NCBI GenBank assembly: GCA_045837725.1
Contig: JBEWZL010000239.1
Location: 310,001 to 374,000 of the forward strand
Reading direction: 5' to 3'
Source of the DNA: Vermamoeba vermiformis
Taxonomy: Eukaryota; Tubulinea; Echinamoebida
DNA: 64,000 nucleotides
Made by a program: the position numbers and the translations under genes
Part shown: piece by piece, positions 22,007 to 33,556 of the stretch
Layout: each line of letters starts with the position of its first letter
Position numbering within the stretch: position 1 is the first letter of the stretch
The notes under the pieces: model-generated
Database searches by the model: none
Seen by the model: the letters and a program-made list of their open reading frames with translations, nothing else
Told to the model about the DNA's origin: nothing

Positions 22007-25000
22007 ATGAGCGATCAAAAACACGAGTATCCTGATTTATTAGGAGATTCTTTATCGAACCAAAATTTTCCTCAATCACCTCATGAATATATCCGATCTT
22101 TACCAGGTAAGTAACGTCCAGATGCTCGGTTTCGCTTCCATTTAAAAAAATTCAATTTAATATTTGATTAGTATTGATCGAAATTAAATTTTATAAAGGT
22201 GAATATGCTTAAGCTGTTTGCTTATTCTTTTTGTCTATTTTATTATACGTGATTTTAATGTCTGATCAGGTCGCAATTGGAACGATGAATTTCAACGATT
22301 AATAGAGCAAAGTTTCGATGATACTGAGGCCGAGACACTACGTGCCAAGCAGGTCAGAAAATTATCAAAAGAATTCGCTGAGACTGCCAGTCAAATTGGA
22401 ACCAGTAAGATCCGCAACCAGAAATCATATTAAAAATAATGACCGTTTTATTTTATTTGCAGCTATTATTTCTGAATTATTCGTGCCAAGTTCTCAAAAG
22501 ACAATATTTCCAATGACTAGTTGGGTTGGTGGCATTGCTGGAGGCGAAAAATATGTCAAGGAGGGAATTTTCTTCAAATTCGCTTTGGACGGCAAAGGTA
22601 TTATTCATTATATTATCATTAAATACAGTACCTATCTTAGTGTACCGAAATATATTCAAATTTGTTTTAGACCCACATACATAATTTAAAATAATTTTTT
22701 TCTCAGGGATCTATGGCGGAGACGAGTACATGATGAAGAGCGGAGGTCATGAATTCAAAAGTCTTATGGAGCTCATTGACTGTCGCATTAATGGTTTGCA
22801 CTATCCTTGCATTGTGATTATCGATTACAGAGGATTCAGATTGATCGCTGAAAGTGTGCTACCTCTCGGCCCTGATTCGATTATATATGGGTACGTACAA
22901 ATGTACCATAGTAATGTATTATATTGACTTGTCGGTGTAGATCGTCTGATGGAAGTAAAACGATTCGTACTGATAATGTAGAGCTAAATAAGAGGCTCGA
23001 AAAGGCTGCTCAAGTAAGATTTTTAACGGATGCACGAACACGTTACTAATTAGGAAATAGATTCTTAATTTGGCTCAACATACTGTATGGAACTGGGATA
23101 AGACTGCAAAGGTCACGTTACATATGCCAGTCGATGTTGAGGGTCATTTGGGTCTCGACAACAGATTTTATGTTATTGACACAGCGAGATGTACGTCCTC
23201 CGATCATTTTTGCCTTATTTAGCTCTAATATCATACTTTTGTTTAGTGTTTCCACCGGCGACACCACAAAAGGGGTACGTTGACACGTGCAAGATATTTT
23301 ACGTTGCTAATTATTCATTTGTAGTGTCAAAGGATGTCATTTGTTTAGGCTACTCAGGCCCGAACTAGTGAAAAATAATCCAGTGCCACTATGTCCTGAC
23401 GCCTACTCACGCTTCATTGTTGAAAATCGAGAACAATTCGATAAAGATATTGATGATGCCACCAAGTGCGTAACATAACATTCGCCCAAATGATTTATCG
23501 ATACTAATATCGTTTATTAGTCGCTTATATCAAAAAATCATTCCCGAGTTCGCACAAGAACTGAACGAGTATTACACGAAGAATCAAATATTTCCTGATA
23601 TAGACATGACCGATGAACTGGCCCGAATTGTAACCGAAGCACATCGCAAAGGAATCAATTTGAGATGCTTTGGTGAACTTAGAAAACATGTCAGCGAGGA
23701 CGTGTTGCACTTGAAAGAGTTGATTATGACTGAAATAGTGACACGTGTCATCAAGAACATTATGAGGGCTCACATGCGCAAGCTAGAAACGCCGCAAGAG
23801 TCACGATACAAAAAACTGTTGTTGACTTACTTCAACTTGATGTTCGGATCTACGACTAAGTCGACGGAGTTCTGGCGGTTGTATTTGAAAGAGCGAATTA
23901 ATCACTCGTTCACTGGTGGACTAACGAAAGACGAAATGGATCCGAACTATAACTTGCGCAGGACAATATTAACACGAAGTTTATTCATTGTAAGTATCTC
24001 GTATGATTTTATTTTAAGGTCGATCTAACGTGACATCTGTTTAGCGGCTGCAGAAATTGATTGGCACAAAATTTGAAGACAGTTCTATGGACAAGTTTAA
24101 GATCATGGAGGGAGGGTTGATGTTACTGACGAAAGATCTGAACGAGAAGGATTTGGACAAGATCTATCCGATCGTGAAGTACACTAACCGCATGGCATTT
24201 GAAGAAGGCACGGTGCTGTCACGAAAGGCAGCAAAAGAGACCAAAGGCGAGGCCGACGAGTACTTCAAACAGGCCCAACAGAAGTACAAAGACGCTTTGG
24301 ATATTAAGCCTGACGACTACAGAGGTACAGTACTATTGAAGCCTTCTTAATAAGATAACTAACACGTGCGTGCTTGTAGCTCTGCATAATTGGGCTTTAT
24401 CGCTCATGATTCAGGCCTCGAGAAAGAAGGGCCAAGAAGCTGATGCGCTCTATGATTCAGCGATTGAGAAGCTAAAACAAGCGTTGATCATCAACAAATC
24501 AGACGCACGGGCACATCTCCTTTGGGGCAACATGTTGTTAGATCGATCGAGCAAGTCCTCGGATCTGCGACACTCGTCACAACTCTTGGCTGAATCGAGT
24601 GAACATTATTTGACTTCGTACAAACTCGATCCTAAGCAGTTTGATCTATTGTACAACTGGGGCAATGCACTGCTGTACCGAGGAAAGATCGAGAACGATG
24701 TGACCTTGTACGAACAAGCACTCGAGAAATATGCTATGGCCGTGGAGTTGAAGAAGCAGTCCGTGAATGCGCTGCGAAACTGGGCTGTGTGCATGGCAAA
24801 GTACGCGCGATCATTGTACGCGAAGAGCAAAAGCAATTTTCATATGGCCGACAAGTACTATGAAATGGCTGGTAAGCAACAACACAATGAATTTTTGTTT
24901 CTATTGGTCATATTGGTTTAACTCTATGCATTAGGTGTGAAGTTTGATGAGTGTTTGAAACTGAAGCCAAATGACCGCGGAGTTCTGTTTAATTGGGGCA

Positions 25001-27040
25001 ACGCTTTGTATCGTCAAGCACGCATGTACGAGTTCGAGAAGAACAATGAAATGGCTAACAAACTGTACGGCTTGGCCTCGGAGAAGTACTTGACAGCAAT
25101 GAACATCAAAGCGAATTCATTAGACGCGTTGTATAATTGGGGAAAAGTGCTGCAGTCACAAGCGTGCGTGGAGGGTGATTATGCCACGAGTCAGGACTTC
25201 ATCTTTGCAGTCACGTATTACTTCGAAGTATTCAAGAATGTTGCAATCAAATGTAAGCCCACTTATCTATATCACTTACAAAGGTACTAAGGTTTTAAAA
25301 GTTGGCGAAGTCAAGTTGGATCCGATAATTGCAATGACGAGGCTCGATAACAAAGTCGTTCAATTGAAAGCTTTTGGTTTCCTAAAATGGCTGTGCAACA
25401 ACAAGATCAACACGAGACTTCAACTTGAAGCATCAAAAGCAGTGAAAAGTTTGCTCGAGTCCAAAAACAACGTTTGGCTCGCCTTTTCAGCGACTGATTC
25501 TCAATCTGAATTGCCCACTTTAGTCGCGCAACTGTTGCAAACATTAGGCAGCGTAAGTCAGAGCAATATCTATGCCTTGTTATGGTATCTTAATTGCGTC
25601 ATATTTAGAGCGACCTCGAGGAAGGTGAAGGTGTCAGTTTGACGGTTGACAGTTTTCACATCATTTCTGAGCTCGAGCCTGGTGACCACAAGCTCGGACA
25701 AATGTTCAAAGTTTGCCGCGAAGAGAGCTCAGAGCTGTTTATTATGCGGAGCATCGAGTCACAACACTTGTACAGAAGAATTGGCATTCAAGAGGACGTC
25801 AGCCCTGACCACGTGATTCAATACATCACGGTTGCCGATGAAAAGAACGACATTAAGCGCAGTTATTTCAATCATCTACGCGGATCCATACCATTCTACG
25901 CGTCGTTAGTGTACGTGTTAAGAACGGAAGACAGTGACTACGCGCTGGTCTACAAGATGAAGTACAATCCATTCATGCTGGTCAACTACTTCCATCCAAA
26001 GATCGCTATTCCCGATGGCAACCTCAATAGCAATAACGACACTAACAATAATGTAAATAATAACAACAATGTAAATAACACCAATGACAACAACGTGCTG
26101 CAAATCAAGAAGAAGAAAAAAATCAGCAAGTCGATATCCACGGATAACAAGAGGAAAGAATTTGATCTATTGTTCTTTGCTTGCGAGATACTAGTGGCAC
26201 TCGAGGACATGCACAACAAAGATATGATCTACGGGTACGTATACAAGTAACTTTGATTTAGTTAACTTGTGTTTACTGACTACTTTCACAGTGATATCCG
26301 ACCATCAGAAATTTTCATCGATAAAGAAGGACACGCGTGCTTATACAAGCTGCCATTCACGATTTATTCCGAGATTAAGAGCTCGGATATTTATCCTGAG
26401 TACACCGGTAAGTTATCGACAACATACTAGCTTTGATATATCTAACTCCGACTTTTTCTGCAGCACCTGAAATTATCACTGGCAAGAACCACAAGATGGA
26501 AACAGATTGGTATTGCTACGGCATAATGTTGTACGAGCTTTTTGTTGGCAAGGTACGTGGGCGATCTGCTGTTAAACCTTTGCTTACCGTTTTACAGAGC
26601 CCGTTCCATTCAAGCAGCCCTCATAAAGTATATGACAATGTATTGTCGGCTATTGTTAATTGGCCGCACGACATGTCCGATACTTTGAAAGATCTGATCC
26701 AATCCGTAAGAAACGAATTTCTTCATTTTCTGATAATATATCTGACCATCTGCGCAGTTAATCGCCAAGGATCGCAGTAAGCGGCTAAAAGACGTCGAGG
26801 AGATTAAGAAGCACGCCTTTTTTAAGGCAGTAAATTGGAAGACAGTTCAAGAACGAGATCTGGAGCCGCCGTTCATTCCTGTAAGTCTATATACGGCTTG
26901 TTATGAATATGAATCTAAAGCTAATGTTTATTACTTAACAGCAAAACTTCGAATCCGATACGTTCGAAGCAGTTCCCACATTAGTTGCGCAGTACAAGAA
27001 AGGAAAATTTCATGGCTTTACTTTTGTAGCTGTGGATTAA
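22007..27040 (+). CDS. CLU (clustered mitochondria) domain - TPR-like repeats - degenerate protein kinase
   Basis: Very large multi-exon gene. The N-terminal part is a CLU/TIF31-type domain: GRNWNDEFQRLIEQ, DYRGFRLIAESVLPLG, IIYGSSDGSKTI and HLGLDNRFYVIDTARLFPP match the family blocks. The middle has at least five TPR-like units with the recurring xxLxNWGNAL pattern (ALHNWALSL, LLYNWGNALLYRG, VLFNWGNALYRQ, ALYNWGKVLQ). The C-terminal third is kinase-like but degenerate: LFIMRSI has Arg in place of the beta-3 Lys, YGDIRPSEIFID replaces HRDxKxxN, the DFG is missing at ACLYKLPF, and YTAPEI (APE) remains. The tail (RLKDVEEIKKHAFF, LEPPFIPQNFESDTFE) resembles an AGC-kinase C-tail. An Asn-rich insert sits at about 26022-26096. 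Canonical CLU proteins bind mRNAs for mitochondrial proteins; the pseudokinase addition is unusual. One intron (25253-25283) would be only 31 nt. Confidence 0.82.
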
Positions 27041-27458
27041 ATACAAAGCCGTTAGCAGTAATATTTTTTTATCTAGTTTAACCCACATCCGAGTTGAGTC
27101 TTTAGAAATTTCAGTCAGTACCTATAAATAAGTTCTTATTGGTACGTTTTACGCACGCTTTAGGGATTGTCGGTTACCACAAAATAAGGATCCCTTTTAA
27201 GTCAGGTCGGCTATCTCCTTTATAAACATAGGCAATTGGATCTGGAGGTACGACCTCGGTATTTAAAAAATTTCATAATATTTTTGATAAAGAAAGATCA
27301 AACAAAGTAATATAGCACCATTATATAAAAGAATGGAACACATTTAAAGTCTTTATTAGGAAAATTTTTTTATCTTTACTACATTTTTGTATACCAGGTT
27401 TTTTTTGGTTCGGCGCTTTGGTCTTTTCATCTTAGTTCTTCTGCTGAATACCACAACA
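27041..27458. promoter_or_regulatory. Intergenic region with TATA-like element
   Basis: A 418-bp gene-free stretch. TATATAAAA at 27322-27330 sits about 130 bp before the start of the following secreted-protein gene and is the only clear signal. I see no ORF or repeat worth naming. Confidence 0.35.
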
Positions 27459-29022
27459 ATGCAAGTAAGAATTGCTTTCGTTTTGGCACTTCTCTTTGCC
27501 TCATCTTGGGCGATGTGGACTCCACCAATGGATGCAATTCCCTATTGCCGCCAGGTTGTTGATGGTTTTACTACAGATGCCAATGGTGCTACTTTTGCGT
27601 ACCAACCTTACATGTGCGGTGATAGTAATTTCGACGCTGATCTTGCCTTCGCCGTCTTTTTCAACGGCCAAAACACTGGATTAAATGCTTCATGGAACTT
27701 TATGGACCAAGAAGCCAATTATTTCTTCTCTCGCGACTTCTCTAACAACACTCGATACGACGGCCCTGGTATTGGTATCGTATGGGATCTGGGTCCTGGG
27801 GATTGCGACGGAGGTACTGGAATTGGTGACGGTAATTACGACACCGTTGACGGAGCTATGGTCATCACGTTTAATGGAAACTTCTACGGCGGAGAGGTGT
27901 CAACAGCTAACTGGTCCTCTACTTGCTCGCCGACGACTGCTTCATTCACGATCCCGCAAAATCAAATGCCCGAAGGTTTGATCAACAAACGAACCTTCTA
28001 TTTCCCAATGGGTAAGAAATCTAGTATTTTATGCTGCTTCGGTACTAATGTCTTCGATGCAGGACCCATTGAGGCCTGGGGAAGAGTTGTGGATGAGGTC
28101 ATAAATCCAAACTCGTGGGATGTTACTGTGACCGTTGGTTACTACAACGATCTTGGTTCTGATACGAAATCGTACTTCTTCAATGTCACTGATCGCTACA
28201 GTTTTTCGTAAGTGTACTTCGAACTTGTTTTCATGTTTTAACCTACATCCAACAGAGGAGACAATGCTTACTTCGACAACCTGGTCTCACTCCATTGGTC
28301 TAGCTGGAATGCCACCATTCCCGATTCCTACCCCGCTAATTGTATTGGAGGCGCATTTATCACAGGTTGCGACGATGTCAAACCACAGTGGACGGATGTG
28401 GTTATTCCTGCCAACTCAACCAAGTCCTTCATGTTCATCATGAATCAAGGAGGCTTGCGCACGCCTGAGAACGAAGCCAAGATGTACGCTTCCGTCCAGG
28501 ACATTGACTCCAATCCTTTGAAGCTCTACGCTGGTAAGTTTTATTTGTACTTTTATGCGCGTGGCTGTGCTGATTGATTTGTCGCCAGAAATGACTGCTG
28601 ATCAACTCATGACTCTCCAAAACTTCAATCCTTGCGTTGTCTCTACTGTCCCTCAATTGAGCGCACCTTCCACTGCTTGCCCTCAGTTCGGAGGAAATGC
28701 TGAGTTCGATTTGACTGCTGTTCTCATACCTCTCGACACGACCGTCACTCTGCTCAAGGCTGACAACACTGTTGCGGCCACTAGTGAAGGCAACACGCTC
28801 TCTGCTCCTGCAGGCACCTACACTGTCCAATTCAACTACGGAAATTGCGCGGTCAAGGCTGGTTCTGTCACTGTGACTTGCCCCGCTGAAGTACCCGTCG
28901 CAGCTCCTGTTGCGGCCCCTGTCGCAGCTCCTGTTGCGGCCAACACTCCCGCCCGTAAGAGCTCCGCTTCGACTCTTGTTGGCTCTGTTGTCGCTTTGAC
29001 TACCGCCGCTCTTTTGTTCTAA
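27459..29022 (+). CDS. Large secreted, probably GPI-anchored surface protein
   Basis: Four exons were checked (27459-28011, 28063-28207, 28256-28533, 28589-29022), giving 469 residues. The signal peptide is MQVRIAFVLALLFASSWAM. The ectodomain is acidic, rich in Asn, Gly, Trp and aromatic residues, with many N-x-S/T sequons (NASW, NNTR, NWSS, NATI, NSTK). Near the C-terminus is a PVAA repeat, encoded by an exact 24-bp DNA repeat with a shorter second copy (28897-28941), then Ser/Ala residues and a terminal hydrophobic segment without a charged tail (SVVALTTAALLF), as in GPI signals. An in-frame upstream extension to 27387 uses a non-ATG codon and adds a second hydrophobic block, so I prefer 27459. 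No named family recognised; a cellulose- or carbohydrate-binding role would be guesswork. Confidence 0.8.
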
Positions 29023-29487
29023 GTGGATCAGTTTGAGACTGAACAACGGGACAAATCCGCCATTTTGATAAAAGTTCTGCTGGTACTTGCTTGAAATAAA
29101 AAACTTCTTAAATCTAAGTACAAAATAGAGTTCTTTTTATCAATTAAAATATAGATATACTTTTAAAATTTAATTACCCGTTCATCAATTAGGCCGGATT
29201 CCGTTATTGCAATCAGATCGCATCTTTGTCTTTGTGGTCACTGTAGTTCCAAGTAAGTTCCTACTCAAAATATCGCGAATGATATGATGTTGCGCGTTAA
29301 TGATTTTTCTAAAGAAATATCTTGTGCGGTCGTTCCCAAAAACCTGTTTGTGCCGGGAAAGCAACATTTTAAGAACGCCCTGGGAAAATTTCGATGGACA
29401 TAAAAATCAGTGCCTTACGAAGTGTTTATTATATTCAATACAGAATAACAAACAACAACTTACTCACAAAGCTAAATCCAAACAAAA
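29023..29487. other. Gene-free spacer
   Basis: 465 bp between two plus-strand surface-protein genes. AAATAAAA-type poly(A) signals follow the upstream stop. Short open frames on both strands show no family features or initiation context, so I call nothing here. Confidence 0.4.
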
Positions 29488-30076
29488 ATGTCGAAGATCT
29501 TCGCTTCAGGACTCTACAAACTATCCATCACCCTATTAGTCTTCTCTTGCCTTGGTGTTATCTTTGGCATCATTTCTCTTACTGGTAACTCCGACGAGAG
29601 CGTTGGAAGCAGAGCTCTTTCGTTGGTGGCCTCCATTGTTCAGATCGCAGTCTGTGCCCTTGGCATCCACGGTGCTAAAACTTACAGCTTCCCTGCTCTT
29701 CTCGTTGGTGCTATTCGTAAGTACTATTTGAAATTACATTGAAATTCAAAGTGCGATCAAGTTGGGATCCCAAAATCCTTGAAAAATAGCTCGATCTAAC
29801 CTTTTATTCTTAGTCTGCGGTATCGTGGTTGCTTTTGACCTCGTCTTGATCATTCTTTGGGGTATTGCTCTCAGTCTTGTCGTCGCTGCTACTGCCGCTG
29901 GTGCTGGTGCCGGAACTGGTGCAGCCGTTGGTTTTGGCTTGGCAATTGCCGTCATTCTTTTGATCTTGCCCACACTTTTCTTCATTTTGTACTTGATTGA
30001 GTTCATTTTGCTCATCAGACACGCCAAGAGATCTCGCGGTGGTATTCCTTCCGAGACTTCCTACGTCAAGGTCTAA
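29488..30076 (+). CDS. Small four-pass membrane protein (MARVEL/tetraspan-like topology)
   Basis: Two exons; the intron begins after VGAI (GTAAGT near 29717) and ends at 29813, with GATCTAAC 13 nt before the acceptor. Four hydrophobic segments are visible: SITLLVFSCLGVIFGIISL, a second around residues 43-73 (LVASIVQIAVCALGIHG and PALLVGAI), a third with VVAFDLVLIILWGIALSL running into a Gly/Ala-rich stretch, and a fourth FGLAIAVILLILPTLFFIL to IEFILLI. The C-terminus is short and basic, ending RSRGGIPSETSYVKV, which resembles a PDZ-type ligand. Topology with both ends in the cytosol is expected. No ortholog is recognised; the AGAGAGTGA glycine-zipper stretch suggests tight helix packing. Confidence 0.75.
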
Positions 30077-30380
30077 GTAGATACTACCATAGTTTTATTG
30101 TATATAGAAGACGCGAATAAACATTTCATAAGCAAAAATACGGGAATGTAAACTGAGTGCACATTTGACAGTTTGACACACGAACAGGTCCCCTTTTTGA
30201 ATCAGTGCGCTTTAAGATCGAGTGTAGATGGCATATTATTATATGTATGCGGTGCTCATAGTAAAAGTTCCACCTTCTCGGAGCCCGTTAACAAACCACA
30301 TCCGGAAATCAGAGACCACGAAAACCACACCCGTTCTCACAGTTAGTCCGACTCAGTTCACGCATGTACGAGTATAGCCA
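30077..30380. other. Gene-free spacer
   Basis: About 300 bp with no supportable gene. It follows a plus-strand gene and precedes the minus-strand EGF-like remnant. Confidence 0.35.
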
Positions 30381-30590
30381 TCAAAAGATCCTGAACTTGT
30401 TTGCGCAGTCGGTGTTGTTGAGTTGGGATGACACTGGAGGTGATGGAATCGTTGTGCAGGGCTTGCCATCGCCAGTGTAGCCTTCATTGCACGTGCATTC
30501 GTAACTCCAAGATGACTTCACCGTACACGACGCATTGGGGTCACAATCGTGCAGGTTTGTCGCACTGATCTTGCAGAATGATCCAGATGT
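30381..30590 (-). pseudogene. EGF-like module remnant or isolated exon
   Basis: The reading frame from 30590 to the stop at 30381 encodes one EGF-like repeat: CDPNASCTVKSSWSYECTC followed by NEGYTGDGKPC, close to the pattern of calcium-binding EGF modules. An acceptor-like CTGCAAG just before ISATNLHDC could start an exon at 30569. Upstream on the same strand the frame is broken by stops and reading frame changes (for example KGHMIIHSG then a stop), and no signal peptide is found. It is either the last exon of a gene whose other exons I cannot recognise, or a decayed copy of a surface protein. I favour a remnant. Confidence 0.4.
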
Positions 30591-30970
30591 TCAACGAGGT
30601 GCTGTTAGAGTTTTGTTCTCCCAGAATGAATGATCATGTGGCCCTTGGCATTGAGACCAGTTTCAATCGAGCAAGCTTGTCGTGCTCCCAACTTTGATCG
30701 GATAACCGGTACTCGCCGTACGTACTTTCAGCAATAGTGTACCAAAATTACGTATTATAAAGCTACACGAACGATACTTAAAGCTTACACTGAATGAAAA
30801 TCTTTTTCCATAGTTTTTCTTAAAGCTAGGTTATTGGCCGGCTCATAAGCAAATAATGCGAGTCGTGTTCCAAATATAGCAACCAAAAAAAGTTTTGTAC
30901 TCGAAGTTTTTCTTGTTTTATTCTAATTTTCGTGTATCAGTTAACTACCACACGTCACTAAACTTAACGA

Positions 30971-31141
30971 ATGGACAACGACTATTGTAACCCCACTGAC
31001 CCAATTGTGACTTGGCCTCGTCCTCTTTCTCATCGCAAGCCTGGTCACTTCCACGGGGACGACGATCCTCTTTGGCCTACCGACCCTGTTCCCATGCCTA
31101 AAATCCCCAAAATCCCTGAGCCTATGCCAGAATACATGTAA
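30971..31141 (+). CDS. Small Pro/Asp/His-rich protein (56 aa)
   Basis: An intronless ORF of 56 residues starting MDNDYCNPTDPIVTWPRPL and ending in a proline-periodic tail (PMPKIPKIPEPMPEYM). It contains HFHGDDDPLWPTDP. The codon choice is regular and more GC-rich than the flanks, and an AATAAA-like signal (about 31195-31200) follows. There is no signal peptide. I do not recognise the family. The periodic xPxP pattern resembles SH3 or profilin ligands, which is only an inference from composition. It could also be a non-functional ORF. Confidence 0.45.
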   Translation: MDNDYCNPTDPIVTWPRPLSHRKPGHFHGDDDPLWPTDPVPMPKIPKIPEPMPEYM

Positions 31142-31329
31142 AGCGGGCTCAGAGTTTAATAATTCGGATGTAATTCCGATAGTCTGTCTCTCATAAATAA
31201 AACTAATAGCAACTGTTATTGGGAAGTATTGCTGTGCTTACTATACGTGGTTTATCAGCGCTCCCCAAACTGCAGATGCGGCCACCGGAATGACGACACA
31301 GATCCGTTTTCACCCACAAGACACGCAGC

Positions 31330-32037
31330 ATGGGATTACACGGCTTACGACTCGTTATATTTATATTGAGCGCGACTTGTCTGGCTCAAACAATCACTCG
31401 TACGTTCTTCAGCGATAAAGATTGTACGGATCAGATCGCACTTCAAGTGACACTAATTAAGTCGGACGAGGTACTCGTACAACCTTAAATATGTCACTTA
31501 TTAATTCTAAAGTATATTTATAGGTAAATTGTACGGAAATTTTAGCGTACGCAGTACCAGGATGGTACTAATTTTTATATTCAAACTTGCCCTATTTTAC
31601 CAACGTCAAGCATCAATACCAAATACAATTACATAGTGCAATATAATAGCGATGCATGCGGAGCACCAACTGGTTTTTTAATTGGTAAGCAGTAGAAAAC
31701 TCGTTGAAAAGTGATCGGATCTAATTAACGTTCTGCCTCAGGCTTGCCAAATACGTGCATAAATGGCTATACTGATCCTGTCCCTAATAATACGGTTTCA
31801 ATTATGCTTAATAAGTGCAATGAAGATGGATCCTTTTCGTTACAAATGTTTGAAGACCCGAGTTGCACTAAGCAATTGAGCTCACAGAGCGTAAATGCCA
31901 GCTGTAGTGATATTAATGGACTTAAGAGCGATTATATCATAGCAGCGTGCGCTGGTCAATCATATGACGTGCCGCTAGCTAACGCGCCACACTTAGTCCA
32001 ATTATCCAACTTATTCTCACTTCCAAAGCGCCGGTAA
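31330..32037 (+). CDS. Small secreted Cys-containing protein, paralog A (possibly decaying)
   Basis: Tandem paralog of the next gene, with the same two intron positions and phases. The signal peptide is MGLHGLRLVIFILSATCLAQ, followed by TITRTFFSDKDCTD (paralog TIRRQIFKDQSC). The acceptor homologous to that of the paralog (exon start 31524, VNCTEI) leads into a stop because of a net 2-bp loss. A second AG at 31544-31545 gives an exon start at 31546 and an open frame: exons 31330-31470, 31546-31684 and 31742-32037, 191 residues. That route removes cysteines present in the paralog. Exon 3 (LPNTCINGYTDPVP, FEDPSCTKQL) aligns well. The C-terminus (LFSLPKRR) lacks the paralog's hydrophobic GPI-like end. 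Confidence 0.65.
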
Positions 32038-32346
32038 TCGTTGAACGCAATAGCGCTGCACATATAATAGGTTGTTCTAATGTATATACTTATTACATCA
32101 TTTTGGTAACGATCTATTTGTTGATCGAGCGCTAAAGTCTCAAATCCACTGAACTCTAATAAATCTGTATATAGTTATTTTTCAAAGCGTAATATCTTAT
32201 TTCATATTTTGCGACCAAGTTTCAAATTTAAAATGATTGTAGACTTGTAAAAAGAAGCAAATGTCAATCTCCCGTTGAAGATAGCGTAAAGGAACTAAGT
32301 GTGAATTCTTTTGTTTCAATTAATATTACGAGACACAACAACTACC
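32038..32346. other. Spacer between tandem paralogs
   Basis: 309 bp with AATAAA-type signals after the first gene and presumably the promoter of the second. No gene seen. Confidence 0.35.
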
Positions 32347-33276
32347 ATGAAGTTATATTCTTATATTTGTATCGCGCTCATGTTATTTTGCGCCTACAGT
32401 AACGGCCAAACAATTCGCCGACAGATCTTCAAAGACCAGTCTTGTTCAAGCTTAGTTGGCGTATATATTTCAAATGAGGCAGTACGTATAGTATATTTAA
32501 CCATTTGATATCTATTCCGATCGAGAGAAACGAATTAAATTACGGATTTAAACTGCTGTTGCAAATCTAAGAATCGCTTATAGATTACCAACGTAATAAA
32601 TTAACCCGTAAAATTTCAAATATTAATATATAATATTATAAGACTGATTGCACGGTTGTTGAACAATGCACAGCGTTCCCCAACGGAACTCATTTCTATA
32701 CTCAAACGTGTCCCGAGAATGTCACCCTCGATTTCCCTACTGAATTTAATGTCGCTATAATATCACCAAATAGCACTTGCAAAGATGTTAGCACCATCCT
32801 TGCCAGTAAGTTTTTTTTGGCGATAAATTTGGACTGAAACTCGGGATCTCCTCCGATATTTTTTGTTGCCAATAATAATTCAGTAAATTATACTCATATT
32901 GTTGTATATAGGCGTACCTGATTTATGCATGAACATCAATTTCGACGGCAACTCTATTGTTACATCGGCAAAATTGACCGCTTGTCAATCCGGATCTTTT
33001 GGATTTGGTCTGTACAATCAGGACTGCAGTGCTCTAAACAATAACCTTCAGTTCGTTGGACCTTCATGCACTAAAGCTACATCTGCCGATCTTACCGAGG
33101 AGTACTTGACTGGATCCTGCGCCACGATCGTTCCGCAATCCGGGCCAGTCCCGAGCAACACTCAAACGCCAACGACGCCAATACCATCATCTAACGCCGT
33201 GCGCATTCATTTCGCGTCGTCTGTGCTCCTTGCTCTGTTTTTAGCTCCCTTTGTGCTTCACTTGTTTACCGCCTAA
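32347..33276 (+). CDS. Small secreted Cys-rich protein, paralog B, probable GPI anchor
   Basis: Three exons were checked (32347-32481, 32643-32805, 32912-33276), giving 220 residues. The signal peptide is MKLYSYICIALMLFCAYSNG. The ectodomain has paired cysteines (DQSCSS, TDCTVVEQC, QTCPENV, NSTCKD, PDLCMN, LTACQSG, NQDCSAL, GPSCTKA, GSCATI) and N-glycosylation sequons. A Ser/Thr/Pro stalk (TPTTPIPSSNAV) leads to a C-terminal hydrophobic end (SSVLLALFLAPFVL), typical of a GPI signal. The repeated F..D..C pattern in the first and third exons suggests internal duplication. No known family is recognised. Confidence 0.8.
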
Positions 33277-33556
33277 TTTAAAATTTAAATTTAATGACGA
33301 AAGATCGCCAGGCTAGCCTTCGTTTAATATGGCCTATAGCTTATAAGGAGTAGTATTATGGCCTCAGGATTGCAAGAACTCACCAGCAAATGTCAGAGGA
33401 TCCGGAAGAAACTGCAGATTGCTCCGTTGATTTGTTTCATTAGCGCGTAATAGTACTAGAATCATAATATATGGTACGTTTATCCTACAAACGCATATTA
33501 GATATGATCTAGATCTCATGCTGAGACGGCTCGGTAGAAAATTTTCATTTTGAAAC

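Noticed and set aside
28438-29046. 202-codon minus-strand ORF
   Set aside because: Antisense shadow of the GPI-type protein's last exons; serine/arginine-rich composition mirrors the other strand's codons.
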